Positions 25,072-34,112 of a stretch of 64,000 bases of DNA are shown in pieces; within the stretch, counting starts at the first letter, position 1, and each line of letters opens with the position of its first letter. The notes beneath the pieces are model-generated. The model saw only the letters and a program-made list of their open reading frames with translations, was not told the origin of the DNA and searched no databases. A program made the position numbers and the translations under genes. Source of the stretch: HKST-UBA178 sp965223815. Lineage in GTDB: Bacteria; Pseudomonadota; Gammaproteobacteria; Chromatiales; Chromatiaceae. Where the stretch lies: NCBI GenBank assembly GCA_965223815.1, contig OZ245019.1:1302001-1366000 (forward strand), written 5' to 3'.

Positions 25072-25860
25072 ATGACCGAGCCCACCACGATAGATGGGGT
25101 AGTATCATCTGCTCCCGCTGTGGTCAGGAAGATCACGCTGGATCACCCTTGGAGATGGATTACTGCTGGCTGGAGCGACTTCAAGCGCGCGCCGGCGGTC
25201 AGTCTGTTTTTCGGTGTCATGTTTGTGACCGTTAGTTATCTTTTGCTGGTCTGGCTCTACACCAGTGGCCGGTTTTTCCTGGTACCGCCCCTTGTCGCCG
25301 GTTTTTTTCTGGTTGCGCCACTGCTGGCGATGGGGCTCTACGATGTCAGTCGATGCTTGGAGAGCGATCAATCCCCGACGATTCTGAAAACCTGCGGTGC
25401 CTGGAGGTCGAACCCCTTCAATATGCTGGTCATGGGTTTGGTACTACTTCTTTTATTATTGTGTTGGATGATGGTGGCCAATCTGGTTTTTGCTATTTTC
25501 TACAGCGGAATAACCCCCAGGCTGGATCAGATACTCAATGTGCTTTTCCTATCGGGCGAGAGCCCGGTGTTTCTCTTTATGGGTATGTTGTCCGGTAGCT
25601 TCTTCGCTGTTGCGGTGTTCTGTATCAGCGTGGTGTCCGTGCCCATGCTTCTGGATCGACATGTAGATGCCCTAACGGCTATCCTGACCAGTATTGAGGC
25701 GGTAAGGAAAAACCCGCGACCCCTGTTGTTGTGGGCCTCGCTAATCGTTATGTTCACCGGTATTGGGCTGGTGACCTTTTTTCTCGGGCTTGCGGTGATA
25801 ATGCCACTCATTGGATACGCTACATGGCATGCTTATCGCGACTTGGTGGCGATGCCCTGA
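25072..25860 (+). CDS. DUF2189 membrane protein
   Basis: A 262-residue integral membrane protein with about six helices, in the DUF2189 pattern (HPWRWITAGWSDFKRAPAVSL near residues 23-43, split as motif HPWRWITAGW and DFKRAPAVSL). The family accompanies cytochrome oxidase genes in many proteobacteria. Its role is unknown. It overlaps the convergent HAD gene by 28 bases at their 3' ends. Confidence 0.85.
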   Translation: MTEPTTIDGVVSSAPAVVRKITLDHPWRWITAGWSDFKRAPAVSLFFGVMFVTVSYLLLVWLYTSGRFFLVPPLVAGFFLVAPLLAMGLYDVSRCLESDQSPTILKTCGAWRSNPFNMLVMGLVLLLLLLCWMMVANLVFAIFYSGITPRLDQILNVLFLSGESPVFLFMGMLSGSFFAVAVFCISVVSVPMLLDRHVDALTAILTSIEAVRKNPRPLLLWASLIVMFTGIGLVTFFLGLAVIMPLIGYATWHAYRDLVAMP

Positions 25861-26495
25861 TCGGCTGCTTCCGGGGTAATTAGACCGCACCTGCTGAGGG
25901 CCCTCTCCACATCTTCAGTGGACTGTACGTGCACAGCGGTCATGCCGATCCGCTTTGCCGCCCCTGTATTCTCCAGGGCATCATCAAAAAACATGATTCG
26001 CTCGGGGGCTATCCCGATGGCCGCAGCAACTGTTGTAAAGGCCTCCGGCTCGGGCTTGCGGTGGCCTATCTCGGAGGAGACGAACACGCTATCGAACGAC
26101 GCCAGGATATGTGCGTACTCCCGCGTCCACCTGGCCTGGTGCAGCTTATTGGAATTACTCAAGACATAGCGAGGGACCTCTCCTGTCAACCGCCCCAGCA
26201 GTTTCCTCATGCCCGGCATTTCGCCGGTGAATATGCGATCCCAGCCAGTTTTGAATTGGATGTCCGAGAGCTGGATGCCTAGGGAGTTGCGCAGTGCTGC
26301 AAAGTACTCGGGCGCATCGATTTCTCCGCGTTCATGGGCGCGGTAGGCGCTGTCGGGGGTGAAGGCGCATTTGATCTCTGCCAGAGATATGCCGGCGTCA
26401 CGGCTCCAGCTTCGGAATACACGATCAAAATCGACACCGACGATCACGTTGCCTAGATCGAAAAGCAGTGCCTCTATTTCTGTCTCTGGATGCAT
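25833..26495 (-). CDS. HAD-superfamily hydrolase
   Basis: A 220-residue phosphatase-like protein of the YihX type. Motif I is LLFDLGNVIVGVD, motif II LSNSNKLH, and the motif IV acidic pair lies in FFDDALENTGAAKRIGM. The first residue of motif I is the nucleophile Asp; the usual second Asp is Gly in the DLGNV subgroup, which is normal for it. The substrate is unknown, probably a sugar phosphate. It is divergent from dnaE2. Confidence 0.88.
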   Translation of the reverse strand: MHPETEIEALLFDLGNVIVGVDFDRVFRSWSRDAGISLAEIKCAFTPDSAYRAHERGEIDAPEYFAALRNSLGIQLSDIQFKTGWDRIFTGEMPGMRKLLGRLTGEVPRYVLSNSNKLHQARWTREYAHILASFDSVFVSSEIGHRKPEPEAFTTVAAAIGIAPERIMFFDDALENTGAAKRIGMTAVHVQSTEDVERALSRCGLITPEAADQGIATKSR

Positions 26496-26532
26496 CCAGT
26501 GTCATCCTCCGACTGCCAGGGGTTGTGGTTTG

Positions 26533-26560
26533 TTGCAGATATTACCCTTAGGGGTATATA
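26533..26560 (+). promoter_or_regulatory. Candidate dnaE2 promoter
   Basis: TTGCAG (26533-26538) and TATATA (26555-26560) are separated by 16 bases. The predicted transcription start, near 26567, falls at the left edge of the SOS box, so bound LexA would block it. Confidence 0.4.
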
Positions 26561-26565
26561 CACTA

Positions 26566-26585
26566 TACTGTATAAATAAACAGTA
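26566..26585 (+). promoter_or_regulatory. LexA (SOS) box
   Basis: The 20-base sequence TACTGTATAAATAAACAGTA has the CTGT-N8-ACAG core (26568-26583) flanked by matching TA. It is nearly the consensus LexA box of gammaproteobacteria. It lies 11 bases upstream of the GTG of dnaE2 and overlaps the expected transcription start. It supports DNA-damage control of dnaE2. Confidence 0.88.
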
Positions 26586-26596
26586 TTGGGTGCCCT

Positions 26597-29500
26597 GTGT
26601 CAGAATGCGAATATGCGGAGCTTCACTGTCGCTCCAATTTCAGTTTTTTACGCGCTGCCTCCCACCCGGAGGAGCTGGTTCGCCGTGCCCATGAACTGGG
26701 TTACCATGCACTGGCGATCACCGACGAGTGTTCTCTCGCCGGTATAGTTCGTGCCCACGCCGAGGCTAAGTCCTTGGGACTAAAGCTGATTATCGGTTCC
26801 CGCTTTGAACTGGAGGATGGTTTGCAGCTGGTGCTGCTGGCCACCAACCGTACAGGGTATGGCGATCTTTCCCAGCTCATCACGCTCGGCCGACGGCGGG
26901 CCTCCAAAGGGCGTTATTTGCTGCGAAGAAAGGACCTGGAAACTGGCTTTGAGCAGTGTCTGGGACTGTTGTTACCAGGCATGAAACCGGACCCTGAGCA
27001 GGCGCGCTGGCTGGATTCCCACTTTCCCTCCCGGGCATGGATCGCCGTGGAATTGCATCGCACGGGTTCCGACAGGGAGCGGCTGGGCGCCCTGGAGTCG
27101 CTCTCTCAGGTCAGCGGTTTACCGCTGGTGGCGACCGGCGGGGTGCTGATGCATGATCAGGCGCGCCGGCCGTTGCTCGATTGTGTGACCGCCATACGCC
27201 TCGGCCGGCCTTTGGCAGAGTTGGGTTTTGAGATTCAATCCAATAGCGAGCGCCATTTGCGTAGCCGTCATCGACTGGGGCGTTTCTACCCCTGCTCGCT
27301 GTTGGCGGAATCTCTGCAAGTGGCGGCACTTTGCCGTTTCTCCCTGGACGAGCTGCGCTACGAATACCCGCTCGAGCTGACACCGCCGGAGATGACGCCC
27401 ACCGCCTATCTGCGTCAACTGGCGGAGGAGGGAATGAAACGGCGCTGGGGTGAGAGGATTCCGGGCAGGGTGCGGCAGCTGGTGGAGTACGAGCTCTCTC
27501 TGATCGCCGAGCTGGGCTATGAGCCCTATTTCTTGACAGTGCAGGACATCGTCCGTTTTGCCCGCACCCAGGGGATTCTCTGCCAGGGTCGGGGATCCGC
27601 TGCCAATTCCGCCGTCTGTTACTGTCTGGGAATCACCGAGGTGGACCCAGCCCGCATGGAAATGCTGTTCGAGCGTTTCATATCGCGGGAGCGGGGAGAG
27701 CCTCCGGATATCGATGTGGATTTTGAGCATCAACGGCGGGAGGAGGTGATCCAGTACATATACAGGAAATACGGCCGGGATCGCGCTGCGTTGGCGGCTA
27801 CGGTAATCAGCTACCGGCCCAAAAGCGCTGTTCGTGATTTGGGCAAGGCGCTGGGTTTGGATCGGGACCAGCTGGACCGGCTGGCCGGTAGTCTCAGCTG
27901 GTGGGATGGGGAGAAGGTACTGGGAGCACGGCTGCGAGAAGCAGGTTTCGACCCCGGCAATCCCCGTATCCTGCTGCTGGTGGCAAGAATGCAAGAGTTG
28001 TTGCACACACCCCGTCACCTCTCCCAACATGTGGGGGGATTTGTCATCTCCCGGGGGCCGTTGTCACGGCTGGTGCCCATAGAGAATGCCGCCATGGAGG
28101 GCCGCAGTGTCATTCAGTGGGACAAAGAGGATTTGCAGACCCTCGGCTTGCTCAAGATAGACTGCCTGGCCCTGGGAATGCTCTCCGCCATTCATCGTGC
28201 CTTTGACATGATAAATGGCTGGTGTGGCCGGAGGGGGGGCGGGGAGGTGCTGGGCCTGGATAAGGTCCCGCCGGAAGACCCGAGGGTGTACGCCATGATA
28301 CAGCGGGCCGAAACCATCGGCGTGTTCCAGATCGAGTCACGCGCCCAAATGGCGATGTTGCCCCGCCTCAGGCCGGCGTGTTTCTACGATTTGGTGATAG
28401 AGGTGGCCATTGTACGTCCCGGCCCAATCCAGGGCGATATGGTGCACCCCTACCTGCTACGGCGTCAGGGTCTGGAGCCGGTGTCTTATCCCTCCCAAGA
28501 TCTGGAGGCGGTGTTGGGGAGAACGCTGGGGGTGCCGATTTTTCAGGAGCAGGTGATCAAGCTGGCCATGGTCGCAGCTGGGTTCAGCCCGGGCGAGGCG
28601 GATCAACTGCGGCGCTCTATCGCTGCCTGGCGTCGCAGGGGCACTTTGGAGCGTTTCGAGCAGAGGCTGGTCGACGGCATGGTCGAGCGAGGCTATGAGA
28701 TCAGCTTCGCGCGGCGTATTTATCAGCAGATCCTTGGATTCGGTGAGTATGGGTTCCCCGAATCCCATGCTGCCAGCTTTGCGTTGCTGGTCTATGTTTC
28801 GGCCTGGCTCAAGTGCCATCATCCGGCCGCCTTCTGCGGCGCCATCCTGAACAGCCAGCCGATGGGCTTTTACGCCCCGGCCCAGCTGGTACAGGAGGCG
28901 CGCCGACAGGGGGTGATCGTGTACCCCGTGGATGTCTGCCGCAGCGACTGGGACTCTAAGCTAGAGACTCCGCCGGCCGGGGATGCGTCCGGGCCCGCTC
29001 TGCGCTTGGGGCTGCGCCTGGTAAAGGGGTTGTCGCGGTCGGGGGGAGGGAGGCTGGTGACTGCCCGTGCCGAAACCCCGTTCTATGCTGTGGATGATCT
29101 GGCGCGGCGTGCCGCACTCGATCGTGGGGATCTGCGGGCGCTGGCTGCTGCCGGAGCCCTGACGGCGTTGGCGGGAAACCGCCACCAAGCCAGCTGGAGG
29201 GTGATGGGGGTGGCGCAGCCACTGCCGCTCATTGCTGAGAGCGAGGGGGAAGAGGCGCCAGTGCTGCCAAAGCCCACCGAAGGCAGCGATATCAGGGCAG
29301 ATTACGCCAGCCTGGGATTAACCCTGGGGCGCCATCCCTTAGCGCTGCTGAGACCTCAGCTCAGACAGCGTAAGTTGGTTTCGGCAGCGGAGGTCGGTAT
29401 GCGGATGCATGGCCAGCGGGTACGGGCAGCGGGGCTTGTCATAGGTCGCCAGCGCCCAGCTTCCGCCAACAGCGTTACCTTCGTGACGTTGGAGGATGAA

Positions 29501-29695
29501 ACTGGTCAGATTAATCTGGTGGTGTGGAAGGCGCTGGCGGAGCGCCAGAGGGCCGCCCTCTTGAGGTCTCGGCTGCTTGGGGTGGCTGGTGAGGTACAAA
29601 GGGAAGGGCGGGTGCTGCACCTCATCGCCGCGCGACTGTGGGATTACTCCCATCTGTTGGGCGAGTTGGAGGTTCGCTCCAGAGATTTTCATTGA
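26597..29695 (+). CDS. dnaE2: Error-prone DNA polymerase DnaE2
   Basis: A 1032-residue C-family polymerase of the DnaE2 type, used for translesion synthesis. The PHP domain begins with ELHCRSNFSFLRAA, the palm has PPDIDVDFEHQRREEVIQYIY (catalytic Asp residues within PDIDVDF), and LSQHVGGFVISRGPL follows. A C-terminal OB fold is near residue 940. It has no proofreading domain, and the usual partners imuA and imuB are not adjacent. The start is GTG 26597; the SOS box is directly upstream. Confidence 0.95.
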   Translation: MSECEYAELHCRSNFSFLRAASHPEELVRRAHELGYHALAITDECSLAGIVRAHAEAKSLGLKLIIGSRFELEDGLQLVLLATNRTGYGDLSQLITLGRRRASKGRYLLRRKDLETGFEQCLGLLLPGMKPDPEQARWLDSHFPSRAWIAVELHRTGSDRERLGALESLSQVSGLPLVATGGVLMHDQARRPLLDCVTAIRLGRPLAELGFEIQSNSERHLRSRHRLGRFYPCSLLAESLQVAALCRFSLDELRYEYPLELTPPEMTPTAYLRQLAEEGMKRRWGERIPGRVRQLVEYELSLIAELGYEPYFLTVQDIVRFARTQGILCQGRGSAANSAVCYCLGITEVDPARMEMLFERFISRERGEPPDIDVDFEHQRREEVIQYIYRKYGRDRAALAATVISYRPKSAVRDLGKALGLDRDQLDRLAGSLSWWDGEKVLGARLREAGFDPGNPRILLLVARMQELLHTPRHLSQHVGGFVISRGPLSRLVPIENAAMEGRSVIQWDKEDLQTLGLLKIDCLALGMLSAIHRAFDMINGWCGRRGGGEVLGLDKVPPEDPRVYAMIQRAETIGVFQIESRAQMAMLPRLRPACFYDLVIEVAIVRPGPIQGDMVHPYLLRRQGLEPVSYPSQDLEAVLGRTLGVPIFQEQVIKLAMVAAGFSPGEADQLRRSIAAWRRRGTLERFEQRLVDGMVERGYEISFARRIYQQILGFGEYGFPESHAASFALLVYVSAWLKCHHPAAFCGAILNSQPMGFYAPAQLVQEARRQGVIVYPVDVCRSDWDSKLETPPAGDASGPALRLGLRLVKGLSRSGGGRLVTARAETPFYAVDDLARRAALDRGDLRALAAAGALTALAGNRHQASWRVMGVAQPLPLIAESEGEEAPVLPKPTEGSDIRADYASLGLTLGRHPLALLRPQLRQRKLVSAAEVGMRMHGQRVRAAGLVIGRQRPASANSVTFVTLEDETGQINLVVWKALAERQRAALLRSRLLGVAGEVQREGRVLHLIAARLWDYSHLLGELEVRSRDFH

Positions 29696-30025
29696 GCGCG
29701 ACAACCCATACGAATCGGGAGTTAAGGTCGTCCCGGGGAGCGGCAGATTTCTAAGATGGGCGGGGGGGCAGTGAATTACTCTGATTGTAACAAACACAAG
29801 CTATAAATAGTGGTTATCGAGGATATCGTCGGTGCTGTGGTTGAATGATTTACCAACTGATTAATCCGCTTTATTTTTTTTCTGGCCGCAGGTATTGTTT
29901 ATCGCAATTCAACGGCCCCAACCACGGATCGAAAGCCGGGAGATTTCCCCGAGTTCTGAAGGTCTCCGAACAGTGTTGAGAGATCCGGGGCATGTCCTCG
30001 AGGGGTTGCAAGGAGAAGAAAGAAT
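29696..30025. other. Gap between dnaE2 and sqr
   Basis: This 330-base gap has no gene I can support. It includes an AT-rich stretch at 29775-29890 likely to hold the sqr promoter, though no clean -35/-10 pair was found, and ends with an AAGGAGAAG ribosome site. No terminator hairpin is visible after dnaE2. Confidence 0.5.
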
Positions 30026-31303
30026 ATGGCGCATGTGGTGATTCTGGGAGCGGGTACCGGCGGTTTACCCTGCGCCTACGAGATGCGGGAAATGCTGGGC
30101 AGTGAGCATCGGATAACCGTTGTTAATGAGCACGAGCATTTTCAGTTTACACCCTCAAATCCCTGGGTTGCTGTCGGATGGCGGGACCGGGACAGTGTCA
30201 CGTTCGAGATTCGCCCCCACCTTGAACGCAAGGGTATCGATTTTTACGCCAACCCTTGTGTCAGAATCGATGCCGAGAGTAACTGGCTGGAACTGGATGG
30301 CGGGCAGCGAATCGACTACGACTACCTGGTGATTGCCACGGGCCCCCGGCTCGCCTTCGAGGAGGTGGAGGGGATAGGCCCGGAGGCTGGACATACCCAA
30401 TCCATATGCACTCTGGATCACGCACTGCTCGCATATGAAGCCTACAAACAGCTTTTAGCCGATCCAGGAAAGGTGGTTATCGGCGCCACGCCTATGGCGA
30501 GCTGTTTCGGTCCCGCTTACGAATTCGCTTTCATCATGGATGCTGACCTTCGCAAGCGCAAATTGCGGGATCAAGTGCCGATGACCTATGTAACCTCGGA
30601 ACCCTACATAGGCCACCTCGGCCTGGGTGGCGTTGGTGATTCCAAGGGATTCCTGGAGTCGGATCTGCGGGCGCACCATATCGACTGGATTACCAATGCC
30701 AAGGTGACCCGGGTGGAAGCGGGAAAAATGTTCGTGGAACAGTACGATGAGCAAGGACAGCTTATCAAGACTCACGAGCTGGAATTCAAGTATTCAATGA
30801 TGTTACCGGCATTCAAGGGAGTGGATGCCGTAGCAGCCGTTGAAGGTCTGTGTAACCCCCGTGGATTTGTGCTGGTGGACAAATACCAGCGAAGTCCGAA
30901 ATTTGAAAATATCTACTCCGCCGGTGTCGCTATCGCTATTCCCCCCGTGGATGAAACCACGATACCGACTGGTGCTCCTAAAACCGGGTACATGATAGAG
31001 ACCATGGTGACTGCAATCGTATGTAATATCGCCGACGATCTCGCCGGACGCGCTCCGTCCACCACCGCCACCTGGAACGCGATCTGCCTGGCGGACATGG
31101 GAGATACCGGTGCCGCCTTCGTGGCACTACCCCAGATGCCGCCGCGGAATATGGCCTGGTACAAGAAGGGTAAATGGGTGCATATGGCTAAAATAGCGTT
31201 CGAGAAGTATTTCATTCGCAAAATGAAGAAGGGTACTTCCGAGCCCATATACGAACGATACATCCTCAAGATGCTCGGTATCGGTAAACTCAAACAGCGG
31301 TAG
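30026..31303 (+). CDS. sqr: Sulfide:quinone oxidoreductase
   Basis: A 425-residue membrane-peripheral flavoprotein that oxidises sulfide to zero-valent sulfur and passes electrons to quinone. It has the FAD motif GAGTGGLPCAYEM at residues 8-20, and the three redox cysteines at 128 (QSICTLDH), 160 (ASCFGPAYE) and 354 (NAICLADMGD). From memory it is close to the Acidithiobacillus ferrooxidans enzyme, including the C-terminal EKYFIRKMKKG membrane helix region. It precedes ispG by 19 bases. Its presence suggests sulfide is used or detoxified. Confidence 0.94.
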   Translation: MAHVVILGAGTGGLPCAYEMREMLGSEHRITVVNEHEHFQFTPSNPWVAVGWRDRDSVTFEIRPHLERKGIDFYANPCVRIDAESNWLELDGGQRIDYDYLVIATGPRLAFEEVEGIGPEAGHTQSICTLDHALLAYEAYKQLLADPGKVVIGATPMASCFGPAYEFAFIMDADLRKRKLRDQVPMTYVTSEPYIGHLGLGGVGDSKGFLESDLRAHHIDWITNAKVTRVEAGKMFVEQYDEQGQLIKTHELEFKYSMMLPAFKGVDAVAAVEGLCNPRGFVLVDKYQRSPKFENIYSAGVAIAIPPVDETTIPTGAPKTGYMIETMVTAIVCNIADDLAGRAPSTTATWNAICLADMGDTGAAFVALPQMPPRNMAWYKKGKWVHMAKIAFEKYFIRKMKKGTSEPIYERYILKMLGIGKLKQR

Positions 31304-31322
31304 CTGAGCCGGCCCAGAAGCA

Positions 31323-32546
31323 ATGTCCCGAATTCCGTTACGACGTCATCCCACGACCCGGGTGCGCATAGGGAGCGTCTCCCTGGGTGGTGGATTACCA
31401 GTGGTTGTCCAGTCGATGACCAACACCGATACGGCGGATGTCTCCGCTACGGTCAGTCAGGTTGCCGAGCTGGCCAGGGCGGGCTCCGAACTGGTGCGCA
31501 TCACCGTCAATAGTGAGTCCGCAGCCGCTGCTGTGCCAGCTATTAGAGAGGGGCTCGAACGCATGGGTTGCAGCGTGCCCCTGGTTGGTGATTTTCATTT
31601 TAACGGGCACAAGCTGCTGCAAAAGCATCCCGCTTGCGGAGAGGCGCTGGCCAAGTATCGGATAAACCCCGGTAATGTGGGGCGGGGGGCCAAAAGGGAT
31701 GAACGATTCGCCACCCTGATAGAGACAGCTTGTCGCTTCGACAAGGCTGTGCGCATAGGTGTCAATTGGGGATCGATGGATCAGGAACTGGTGGCAAGGC
31801 TGATGGATGAAAATGCCCGCCTGAAGAACCCCAAAGAGAGCGAGGAGGTGATTCGCGAGATCCTGGTGACCTCTGCCCTCGAGAACGCCCAGCGGGCAGA
31901 GGAGTTAGGGTTGGCTCATAATCGTATCGTGCTCTCATGCAAGATGAGTGGGGTACAGGATTTGATCGGCGTCTACCGCGAACTGGCACGGCGCTGCGAC
32001 TATGCGTTGCACTTGGGATTGACCGAGGCCGGCATGGGATCCAAGGGGATCGTCGCCTCTACTGCCGCCCTGGCGGTGCTGCTGCAGGAGGGTATTGGCG
32101 ATACGATTCGGATTTCACTGACACCAGAGCCTGGTGGCAGCCGTACTGAAGAGGTGAGGGTAGCGCAGGAAATCCTGCAGTCCATGGGTATACGCTCCTT
32201 TACTCCCATGGTGGTAGCCTGTCCCGGCTGTGGCCGAACCAGCAGCACTCTGTTTCAGCAGCTGGCTATGGATATCCAGGGGTATTTGCGACAGCAGATG
32301 CCGCGTTGGTCGGCGCACTACCCGGGGGTGGAGACCATGACTGTAGCCGTGATGGGTTGTGTGGTGAACGGACCGGGTGAGAGCAAGCATGCCGATATCG
32401 GAATCAGTCTTCCGGGAACCGGCGAGACCCCCGTTGCCCCGGTGTATGAAGACGGCGTCAAGACCGTCACCCTGAAGGGAGAGCATATCGCCCAGGAATT
32501 TCAGGAGATAGTGGCCGATTACGTGGCCCGCCGCTTTGGAACATAG
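31323..32546 (+). CDS. ispG: 4-hydroxy-3-methylbut-2-enyl-diphosphate synthase
   Basis: Fe-S enzyme of the MEP isoprenoid pathway that makes HMBPP from MEcPP. It has 407 residues. The cluster ligands are Cys300 and Cys303 (VACPGCGRTSS), Cys346 (MGCVVNGPGES) and the adjacent Glu353. It lies just downstream of sqr with no visible ribosome site of strength. This shows that the organism uses the MEP pathway, which also feeds quinone synthesis. Confidence 0.96.
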   Translation: MSRIPLRRHPTTRVRIGSVSLGGGLPVVVQSMTNTDTADVSATVSQVAELARAGSELVRITVNSESAAAAVPAIREGLERMGCSVPLVGDFHFNGHKLLQKHPACGEALAKYRINPGNVGRGAKRDERFATLIETACRFDKAVRIGVNWGSMDQELVARLMDENARLKNPKESEEVIREILVTSALENAQRAEELGLAHNRIVLSCKMSGVQDLIGVYRELARRCDYALHLGLTEAGMGSKGIVASTAALAVLLQEGIGDTIRISLTPEPGGSRTEEVRVAQEILQSMGIRSFTPMVVACPGCGRTSSTLFQQLAMDIQGYLRQQMPRWSAHYPGVETMTVAVMGCVVNGPGESKHADIGISLPGTGETPVAPVYEDGVKTVTLKGEHIAQEFQEIVADYVARRFGT

Positions 32547-32969
32547 GCGCGGTGCTAGTTCATTGCCAGGCTCGGTATCCAGGAAGTATGTCGGAAGTAG
32601 TTGCTACCGATTGATCAAACCCAACCGACCTTTCGGCCGATGTGTCATATCGACCCCCTCCCAATGATGTGCATGCAGTTGATGAATATCCGCAATTTCC
32701 AAGCTTTCATCGACCTTCCGATGTGCCAGTTTTTCAAGCGATTTGACCTGGGTGTGCGGTGAATCCGGCGATATGCAGTATTTATTCCCACTGATTACGC
32801 ACCCCTCGGTCTCGGATTGACATTTCGCAAGCAGAGGTGAATTCCACGGTATTAAAGTGTTTTCCGCCGGTTGCGGATTGTTCAGATTCAAGTGCAAGCA
32901 ATCTCGCGACTTTACACAGTTCCAATCTACCGAAAGGGTTAACAAAGGGTTCTGCTTGAGGTTCATGTT
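32547..32969. other. Gap between ispG and the DsrE-like gene
   Basis: This 423-base gap has no gene I accept. A 120-codon open frame on the minus strand (32604-32966) lacks a ribosome site and has no recognisable domain. The right end carries the promoter and leader of the DsrE-like gene, but no clean promoter is visible. TTGATCAA occurs at about 32611. Confidence 0.4.
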
Positions 32970-33425
32970 ATGAAGACTAGGCGTTGCTACTCATTATTCT
33001 TTTCCTTGCTTTTTCTTGCCGTCATTCCGGGAGCTGTCGTTGCCGATAACGTCAAAGCCGGCCTGTTTGTAAATCTCACAACCGACGACACCTGGGCGGC
33101 CACCAAGGCCATCATGTTCGCCCATCAGAAGGTACTGAAAGCGGGGTACAAGCCAGTGGCTATCTGGCTTAACGTTCGCGCGATCTACCTTGCCGACAAG
33201 AAGCGGGCGTCTCATGTCCACGGCTTGATGCGTGAGCAGGGTGGCTCGGTACAGGAGATGTTGCGGGCGTTCATCGACGACGGCGGAACAGTCATCGCCT
33301 GTGCCGCCTGTTCCAAAGCGGCGGGTTTAGGGCAGCAAGACTTCATCGATGGGGTTGTGATGGGTAGCCCGGAACTCGTAAAGGGACTGCTTTTCGATCC
33401 AGAGGTCAAGACATTATCGTGGTAG
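32970..33425 (+). CDS. Exported DsrE-like protein
   Basis: A 151-residue protein with a signal peptide (cut expected after residue 25) and a DsrE/DsrF/TusD-like fold. Cys111 and Cys114 in IACAACSKAAG are candidate sulfur-carrying or redox cysteines. The cytosolic relatives are persulfide carriers in sulfur oxidation; a periplasmic form is less studied. It sits near sqr, which supports a role in sulfur compound handling. It starts at ATG 32970 behind a GAGG site. Confidence 0.82.
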   Translation: MKTRRCYSLFFSLLFLAVIPGAVVADNVKAGLFVNLTTDDTWAATKAIMFAHQKVLKAGYKPVAIWLNVRAIYLADKKRASHVHGLMREQGGSVQEMLRAFIDDGGTVIACAACSKAAGLGQQDFIDGVVMGSPELVKGLLFDPEVKTLSW

Positions 33426-33440
33426 TTATGCTCTGTTTCT

Positions 33441-33480
33441 CCCCAATACCGATTGATAATCGCCTCGAACGGCATTGGGG
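33441..33480. repeat. Inverted repeat between DsrE-like and DUF6858-like genes
   Basis: CCCCAAT (33441-33447) pairs with ATTGGGG (33474-33480), and an inner CCG/CGG pair (33449-33451 with 33470-33472) extends it. A second small hairpin GATT-GAT-AATC lies inside. The position between convergent genes suggests a terminator, but no T-run follows. Confidence 0.35.
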
Positions 33481-33525
33481 GGATTGCCCATCAAAGGTGG
33501 CGACAGAACCGTAATAGAGAAGCAT

Positions 33526-33936
33526 TCAGTGAGTTTTTCTCGGGGTCTGGTTTGCCAGCGACATCACCCAGTTCTCGATCGCTAGGTTAGCCACCGGCAT
33601 GGGGGCTTCCACGAATGTTACTACGAAGCTTTTTAGGGTTTCGGCAACGCCAATGGAGCGGGGGCGGAATGCCATCACCCTGGGATCCGGGAGGGTGATA
33701 CCGAAACAGAATACAATGCATTTCGCATCGAGAATATCGTTTGCAATCTGGCCGTTTGGCAGCGCCCGCGTATGCTCAAAGTGATCGTATGTAGCAATGT
33801 AGCGGGCTACTTCATTGCCATCAATACACTGTTTCAGATAGTCGAGGATTTCGCTCGCCGTGCGAAAACTGGTCTCCCCCTTATCTATCTCAAGCAGATA
33901 ATGTGGGAAGCTTTCGTGGAGCAGGCTTTGCTTCAT
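33526..33936 (-). CDS. DUF6858-like small soluble protein
   Basis: A 136-residue cytosolic protein beginning MKQSLLHESFPHYLLEID, with YIATYDHFEHTRALP in the middle and RPRSIGVAETLKSFVVTF towards the C-terminus. From memory this matches DUF6858 proteins in sulfur-oxidising and denitrifying bacteria. The longer frame to 34074 adds unrelated residues; ATG 33936 with a GGAAAA site is preferred. It is encoded downstream of the Fnr-like regulator, but with its own gap. Confidence 0.7.
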   Translation of the reverse strand: MKQSLLHESFPHYLLEIDKGETSFRTASEILDYLKQCIDGNEVARYIATYDHFEHTRALPNGQIANDILDAKCIVFCFGITLPDPRVMAFRPRSIGVAETLKSFVVTFVEAPMPVANLAIENWVMSLANQTPRKTH

Positions 33937-34069
33937 GGACGTTTTCCTTTCATCTCTATAAGCAAGGAATCCCGAGTCGAGCGCTGGACCAGTTCTGCAA
34001 ATTGCACTTCCGCAGAATCGCCTGGGAGCTGTTACGACTTGCCGGAGAATAGAAGAAGTCAGGCAGGGT

Positions 34070-34091
34070 GGCATTGAAAATTCTCAATGCC
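34070..34091 (-). terminator. Hairpin after the Fnr-like gene
   Basis: GGCATTGA (34070-34077) pairs with TCAATGCC (34084-34091) across a 6-base loop, 21 bases after the Fnr-like stop. No T-run follows, so it may be a rho-assisted stop or an mRNA stabiliser. Confidence 0.35.
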
Positions 34092-34112
34092 GGAAGCGCA
34101 GCACGGCCGCTG

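Noticed and set aside
27119..28030. 303-codon frame antisense to dnaE2
   Set aside because: No family resemblance; the sense polymerase is certain.
29785..29807. TTGTAA and TATAAA as a sqr promoter
   Set aside because: The spacer is only 11 bases, too short for a sigma-70 promoter.
29848..29985. Short ORF of about 45 codons upstream of sqr
   Set aside because: No ribosome site and no coupling to sqr; likely chance in an AT-rich gap.
32610..32620. TTGATCAA as an Fnr site
   Set aside because: The half-sites are not separated by four bases as Fnr sites require.
32604..32966. 120-codon open frame on the minus strand in the ispG-DsrE gap
   Set aside because: No ribosome site before its ATG, no recognised domain, and an odd composition. 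It may be a chance frame.
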